Assembly (NCBI GenBank): GCA_030602845.1
Contig: JAUVYZ010000048.1
Location: 1-10,020, forward strand
Source of the DNA: Phycisphaerae bacterium
Lineage (GTDB): Bacteria > Planctomycetota > Phycisphaerae > Sedimentisphaerales > Anaerobacaceae
Reading direction: 5' to 3'
Length of the DNA stretch: 10,020 bases
Of the stretch, positions 6,944 through 10,020 are shown one piece after another. Both the position numbers and the translations under genes were made by a program. The notes beneath the pieces are model-generated. The model saw only the letters and a list, made by a program, of their open reading frames with translations, was not told the origin of the DNA and ran no database searches. Positions within the stretch are counted from its first letter, which is position 1, and the number at the start of each line of letters is the position of its first letter.

Positions 6944-8278
6944 ATGGGCAAGAAGACAATATCACGTCGTGAGTTTTTGAAGCGAGCAACGGTTGCCACA
7001 GTCGGGGCGGTTGGTTTTCCGTATGTCGTTTCGTCTTCGGCGCTGGGTAGGGCGGGTAACGTTGCTGCGAGTGAACGAATCACGGTAGGCAGTGTTGGTG
7101 TCGGGCCTCAAGGCACGGGGGTGATGCGCAACTTTATGGGGCAAAAGGATGCCCGTGTGGTTGCAATCTGCGACTTGAAGGCACCCAGACGCAAGGAAAT
7201 CAAGAATCTTGTTGACAAGCACTACCAGAACAACGACTGCGCAACCTACGAGGACTTTCGAGAGCTGATGGAGCGCGATGACATCGATGTCGTGTCAATC
7301 GCGACCACGGACCACTGGCATGTGCTGGTTGCATTAGCGGCGGCGAGGGCAGGTAAGGACATCTATCTTGAGAAGCCGATGGGGCTGAGTGTGGCTGAGG
7401 ACCAGACTCTGCGTGAGGTTTGCCATCGCTATGGGAGAGCGTTTCAGTTCGGGACCCAGCAGCGGTCGGACAGGAATTTTCGTTTTGCGTGCGAACTGGC
7501 TTTGAATGAGCGGATAGGCAAGCTGCACACGATTAATGTGTGGTCTCCGGGCAGTGCTTCGGGCGGGGACCCAAAACCGGTGCCTGAGCCGGACTGGCTT
7601 GATTATGATATGTGGCTGGGGCCTGCTCCTTATACGCCTTATACGAAGGACCGATGCTCCAATAGGTTGTGGTGGTTCATTTCCGACTATGCTCTTGGCT
7701 TTATCGCCGGCTGGGGGATTCATCCTATCGACATCGCTATCTGGGGTGGTGGTGAAAAAGTTGCGTGTCCTGTGGAAGTCGAAGGGACAGGCAGTTGGCC
7801 TTCACCAGACGGCGTATGCGATACGGCCAGGAACTGGAATGTTGTGTGCAAGTATGCCAGCGGTGTAACGATGAATTTCACCGGCTGGCCCTGCCGAGAA
7901 GAATGGCCGAAGCGCTACGGCAAGATACAAAGTCACGGCACCGCCTTCGAAGGAACTGACGGCTGGGTCCAGGTAAACCGTGGTGGCCTCATCGCTCATC
8001 CGAAGGAACTTTTGAGTACGGAGTTCGGGCCGAACGAGATTCAGCTGACCAGGAGCGGCAACCACGTGAGGAATCTGCTGGACTGTGTGAAGAGCAGGGA
8101 TGAGACGATATGCAATATCGATACGGCGGTGCAGGGGGATATAGTATGCCAGATTAGTGATATTGCCATTCGGCTTGAGCAGAAACTTAGATGGGACCCG
8201 GAAAAAGAGCTTTTTGTCAATAATGAGCCGGCTAACCGGATGCTGAAACGGGCGATGCGCAGTCCGTGGCGTTTGTAA
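6944..8278 (+). CDS. Tat-exported Gfo/Idh/MocA-family oxidoreductase (second paralogue)
   Basis: A 444-residue paralogue of the preceding gene, alignable over its whole length and visibly near half identical. Residues 7-12 (SRREFL) form a twin-arginine export signal. The Rossmann motif is canonical here: GVGPQG at 52-57. TTDHWH (121-126) and LEKPMG (142-147, catalytic-type Lys144) follow. In the C-terminal domain GWGIHPIDIAIWG carries His260 and Asp263. An insertion around residues 315-332 (WPCREEWPKRYG) that the first paralogue lacks may shape the substrate pocket. Both proteins end in MRSPWRL, with 17 identical bases at 6838-6854 and 8255-8271. The pair probably arose by tandem duplication and then diverged, perhaps to act on different substrates or as a heteromer. 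The isomerase gene follows after 50 bases. Confidence 0.93.
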   Translation: MGKKTISRREFLKRATVATVGAVGFPYVVSSSALGRAGNVAASERITVGSVGVGPQGTGVMRNFMGQKDARVVAICDLKAPRRKEIKNLVDKHYQNNDCATYEDFRELMERDDIDVVSIATTDHWHVLVALAAARAGKDIYLEKPMGLSVAEDQTLREVCHRYGRAFQFGTQQRSDRNFRFACELALNERIGKLHTINVWSPGSASGGDPKPVPEPDWLDYDMWLGPAPYTPYTKDRCSNRLWWFISDYALGFIAGWGIHPIDIAIWGGGEKVACPVEVEGTGSWPSPDGVCDTARNWNVVCKYASGVTMNFTGWPCREEWPKRYGKIQSHGTAFEGTDGWVQVNRGGLIAHPKELLSTEFGPNEIQLTRSGNHVRNLLDCVKSRDETICNIDTAVQGDIVCQISDIAIRLEQKLRWDPEKELFVNNEPANRMLKRAMRSPWRL

Positions 8279-8314
8279 AATTGATTGCTGAGATGCAAAG
8301 TACGGGATACGAGT

Positions 8315-8322
8315 AGGGAGGT
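8315..8322 (+). promoter_or_regulatory. Ribosome binding site for the TIM-barrel isomerase
   Basis: AGGGAGGT ends 6 bases before ATG 8329, an almost full-length Shine-Dalgarno that fixes the start. Confidence 0.6.
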
Positions 8323-8328
8323 CGTGAA

Positions 8329-9153
8329 ATGGGAAAGGTGTGTATTGGAATCAATCTGGAGTTTGTGCGGCATGCCGACAAGCCGTTTGAGTGGGCCGTG
8401 GAAAAGGCGGCGAAATTAGGATATGAATATATCGAACCGTGGGTCCACTGGGGACGGGAGCTGCTCAGTGAAGGCGGTTTCTACCAGAGTGTTTCGCTGC
8501 TGGACGACCCGTACCGGATGAAGCGGGCCTGCAAAAAAGCGGGGGTGAAACTTTCCGGCTTGTCGTCGCACACCGCACTTTGTAAGCCGGAGGTCAGTAC
8601 CGAATACCTCAAACAGGCGATTCGTTTCGCAGCGGAATGCGGTGCGCCGGTGGTCAATACCGACGAAGGCCCGAAGCCGGCGTGGACGACGGAAGAAGAA
8701 GACCACGTGCTGATGCGGTACGTGCTGACCGAGGCGGCGGCGATTGCCGAGGGCCGGGGTATTTTGATTGGGCTTGAGCCGCACCAGCAGTACAGTAAGC
8801 ACCCTGACGGCCTGGACAGGATTTATAAGCTGGTTGATTCTGAGGCTATCGGCATCAATTTCGATACCGGCAACAGTTACCTCTGCGGTCACGACCCGAT
8901 CGAGTGGCTGCAGCGGGTCAAGGATAGATTGGTTCACCTGCACGCCAAGGACATTTCGGTGCAGCAATCGGAGGACAAACGTGGCAAGGTTACCGGCACG
9001 CCGGCTGGCTGCGCGTGCGGCGAAGGTGTCATAGACTGGAAAAAGGTAATCGAGGTCTGCAGAAGTGCACCGCGTGACGTTGTGCTGAGCGTCGAATGCG
9101 GCACCGTGGACCAGGCCGAGCGAAGTATCAAGTATCTCAAAGAGCTGGTATAG
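8329..9153 (+). CDS. Sugar phosphate isomerase/epimerase-like TIM-barrel protein (xylose isomerase-like, AP endonuclease 2 fold)
   Basis: A 274-residue cytoplasmic protein with no signal peptide, of the xylose-isomerase-like TIM-barrel superfamily. Members interconvert keto and aldo sugars, epimerise ketoses, or handle inositol and 3-keto-sugar intermediates, usually with a divalent metal. The expected metal-site residues sit at barrel strand ends: Glu150 in IGLEPHQQY, Asp179 in INFDTGNS, His205 in HLHAKDI and Glu256 in LSVECG. GYEYIEPW near residue 32 is the usual second strand. Length is typical. It lies 50 bases after oxidoreductase 2 and 108 bases before the ThuA gene, which points to shared expression. 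Since the two dehydrogenases carry export signals and this protein does not, their product would have to be imported first, unless its true partner is elsewhere. The stop is TAG, backed by TAA two codons on. Confidence 0.88.
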   Translation: MGKVCIGINLEFVRHADKPFEWAVEKAAKLGYEYIEPWVHWGRELLSEGGFYQSVSLLDDPYRMKRACKKAGVKLSGLSSHTALCKPEVSTEYLKQAIRFAAECGAPVVNTDEGPKPAWTTEEEDHVLMRYVLTEAAAIAEGRGILIGLEPHQQYSKHPDGLDRIYKLVDSEAIGINFDTGNSYLCGHDPIEWLQRVKDRLVHLHAKDISVQQSEDKRGKVTGTPAGCACGEGVIDWKKVIEVCRSAPRDVVLSVECGTVDQAERSIKYLKELV

Positions 9154-9156
9154 AGT

Positions 9157-9188
9157 GCGTAAGAGCGTAAGGGCGTAAGAGCGTAAGG
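9157..9188. repeat. Four tandem copies of an 8-bp unit, GCGTAAGR
   Basis: Starting three bases after the isomerase stop, GCGTAAGA, GCGTAAGG, GCGTAAGA and GCGTAAGG follow without a gap. The A/G alternation at the last base means the array can also be read as two copies of a 16-bp unit. The unit is not a multiple of three and contains TAA, so it is non-coding. Confidence 0.9.
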
Positions 9189-9247
9189 CACAAGCGCGCT
9201 GCTGGTGTTTTGTGAGAGAGTTAGAAAGAAATAACCGAGGAGTTTGA

Positions 9248-9253
9248 AAGGAG
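9248..9253 (+). promoter_or_regulatory. Ribosome binding site for the ThuA-domain protein
   Basis: AAGGAG lies 8 bases before ATG 9262. A closer ATG at 9254 opens only three codons before TGA, so it is not the start. Confidence 0.55.
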
Positions 9254-9261
9254 ATGAGTAA

Positions 9262-10020
9262 ATGAAGTGGGCGGGTAAAATGATGGTTCGCAGGGTAGTG
9301 TTAGTGGGTGTTCTGCTGCTGGTAGCGGGGTATGTTTGCTCCTGCGGTGAATTTGCGGATACGGGCGGTCGTGGGCCGGGGGAGAAGATAAAGGTCGTGG
9401 TGGTTACCGGCGGACACGCGTTTGAGCGTAAGCCGTTCTTTACGCTGTTTGAAGGATACGATGATATCGAATACGTCGAGGCGCAACTGAAAGACCACAG
9501 CGAGATATTTGAGGACGTCAGCGAGTGGGACTACGACGTGATGGTGCTTTTCAATATGACGCAGAAGATATCGCCGAAGCGGCGGGAAAATTTCACCAAA
9601 TTGGTGAGAGGCGGCGTTGGGGTGGTGGCGCTGCACCATTCGATGGGCTCGTTCCAGGAATGGCCTGAGTATCGCAAAATCATCGGGGGTAAATACTATG
9701 TGAAGGCGACGGAAGAGGACGGCGTGAAGCGTGAGGGAAGCACGTATAAACACGATGCGGATTTTGAGGTGCGCGTAGAAGATTCGAGGCATCCGGTTAC
9801 GCGGGGCCTGAGCGATTTTGCGGTGCACGATGAGACGTATAAAAAGTGCGGCTTTGAGAAGGACAATCGACTGCTTTTGAGTACGGAGCATCCGACGAGT
9901 GATAAGCAGCTTGGCTGGGTCAGGAGGTACGGCAAAGGGAAAGTCTGTTTCATTATGGTAGGTCACGGCCCCAGTGTGTATGCCAACGAAAGCTATCGCT
10001 GGCTGGTGGCACAGGCGATA
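9262..10020 (+). CDS. ThuA-domain (trehalose utilisation-like) exported protein, 3' end cut by the window
   Basis: The open frame gives 253 residues and continues past the window edge. Residues 1 to about 28 look like an export signal (MKWAGKMMVRR then a Val/Leu core); VCSC at 25-28 is a loose lipobox, so it could be a lipoprotein. From about residue 43 the sequence matches the ThuA-like fold of class I glutamine-amidotransferase shape: VVVVTGGHAFE (45-55), YDVMVLFNM (91-99), VVALHHSMGSF (121-131), DFEVRVEDSRHPVTRGL (167-183), HDETY (189-193) and GKGKVCFIMVGHGPSVY (224-240). ThuA proteins occur beside Gfo/Idh/MocA dehydrogenases in trehalose and other 3-keto-sugar pathways; their exact reaction is poorly defined. 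It ends the visible operon, 108 bases after the isomerase, with no terminator seen between. Confidence 0.9.
   Translation, partial: MKWAGKMMVRRVVLVGVLLLVAGYVCSCGEFADTGGRGPGEKIKVVVVTGGHAFERKPFFTLFEGYDDIEYVEAQLKDHSEIFEDVSEWDYDVMVLFNMTQKISPKRRENFTKLVRGGVGVVALHHSMGSFQEWPEYRKIIGGKYYVKATEEDGVKREGSTYKHDADFEVRVEDSRHPVTRGLSDFAVHDETYKKCGFEKDNRLLLSTEHPTSDKQLGWVRRYGKGKVCFIMVGHGPSVYANESYRWLVAQAI

Noticed and set aside
9157..9188. CRISPR-like repetition
   Set aside because: The units are 8 bp with no spacers, so this is a simple tandem repeat.
9301..9966. Minus-strand open frame opposite the ThuA gene
   Set aside because: The forward frame carries recognisable ThuA motifs throughout; the reverse product is a low-complexity His/Arg-rich shadow.

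Overview
The window looks like chromosomal DNA from a Planctomycetota bacterium, probably of the Phycisphaerae/Sedimentisphaerales type. This is inferred from gene content: two Tat-exported Gfo/Idh/MocA oxidoreductases, a sugar isomerase and a ThuA-domain protein in one run, a planctomycete-style PL1 pectate lyase, and a DUF5060 glycoside-hydrolase-like protein with thrombospondin type 3 repeats. No phylogenetic marker gene is present, and Lentisphaerota or Verrucomicrobiota remain possible.

Left part (1-3330). The last 49 codons of an unrecognised + strand gene overlap by ATGA the start of a 731-residue secreted glycoside-hydrolase-like protein (149-2344). That protein has a signal peptide, a DUF5060 domain, a TIM-barrel with two visible catalytic-type glutamates, a beta domain and an Asp-rich calcium-binding tail. 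A 251-base gap with a possible terminator follows. Next come a coiled-coil plus GAF-like protein (2620-3246, +) and, convergently, a 98-residue protein of unknown function (3334-3630, -).

Middle (3630-5553). A complete tRNA-Phe(GAA) at 3804-3876 lies just upstream of a G+C-rich pectate lyase gene (3931-5253). That gene is interrupted by one in-frame TAG exactly where the family has Trp in its DHCSLSW motif; the frame is open for another 272 codons, so it appears to be a recent nonsense pseudogene or a sequence error. The 300 bases after it contain no gene. They do hold a candidate promoter and a leader whose helices can compete, upstream of the sugar operon.

Right part (5554-10020). Four + strand genes with good Shine-Dalgarno sequences and short gaps form a likely operon: Tat-exported oxidoreductase 1, its tandem paralogue oxidoreductase 2, a xylose-isomerase-like TIM-barrel protein, and a ThuA-domain protein cut by the window edge. 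A 4x8-bp tandem repeat lies between the last two. The combination recalls the 3-keto-sugar route of ThuA/ThuB-type trehalose metabolism. The inferred scheme is oxidation of a sugar or glycoside in the periplasm by the two dehydrogenases, rearrangement by the isomerase/epimerase, and further processing with the ThuA protein. With the two polysaccharide-acting proteins upstream, the region suits plant or algal polysaccharide breakdown. I see no defence system, CRISPR array, transposase or integrase; the most unusual items are the single-codon lesion in the pectate lyase and the structured operon leader.
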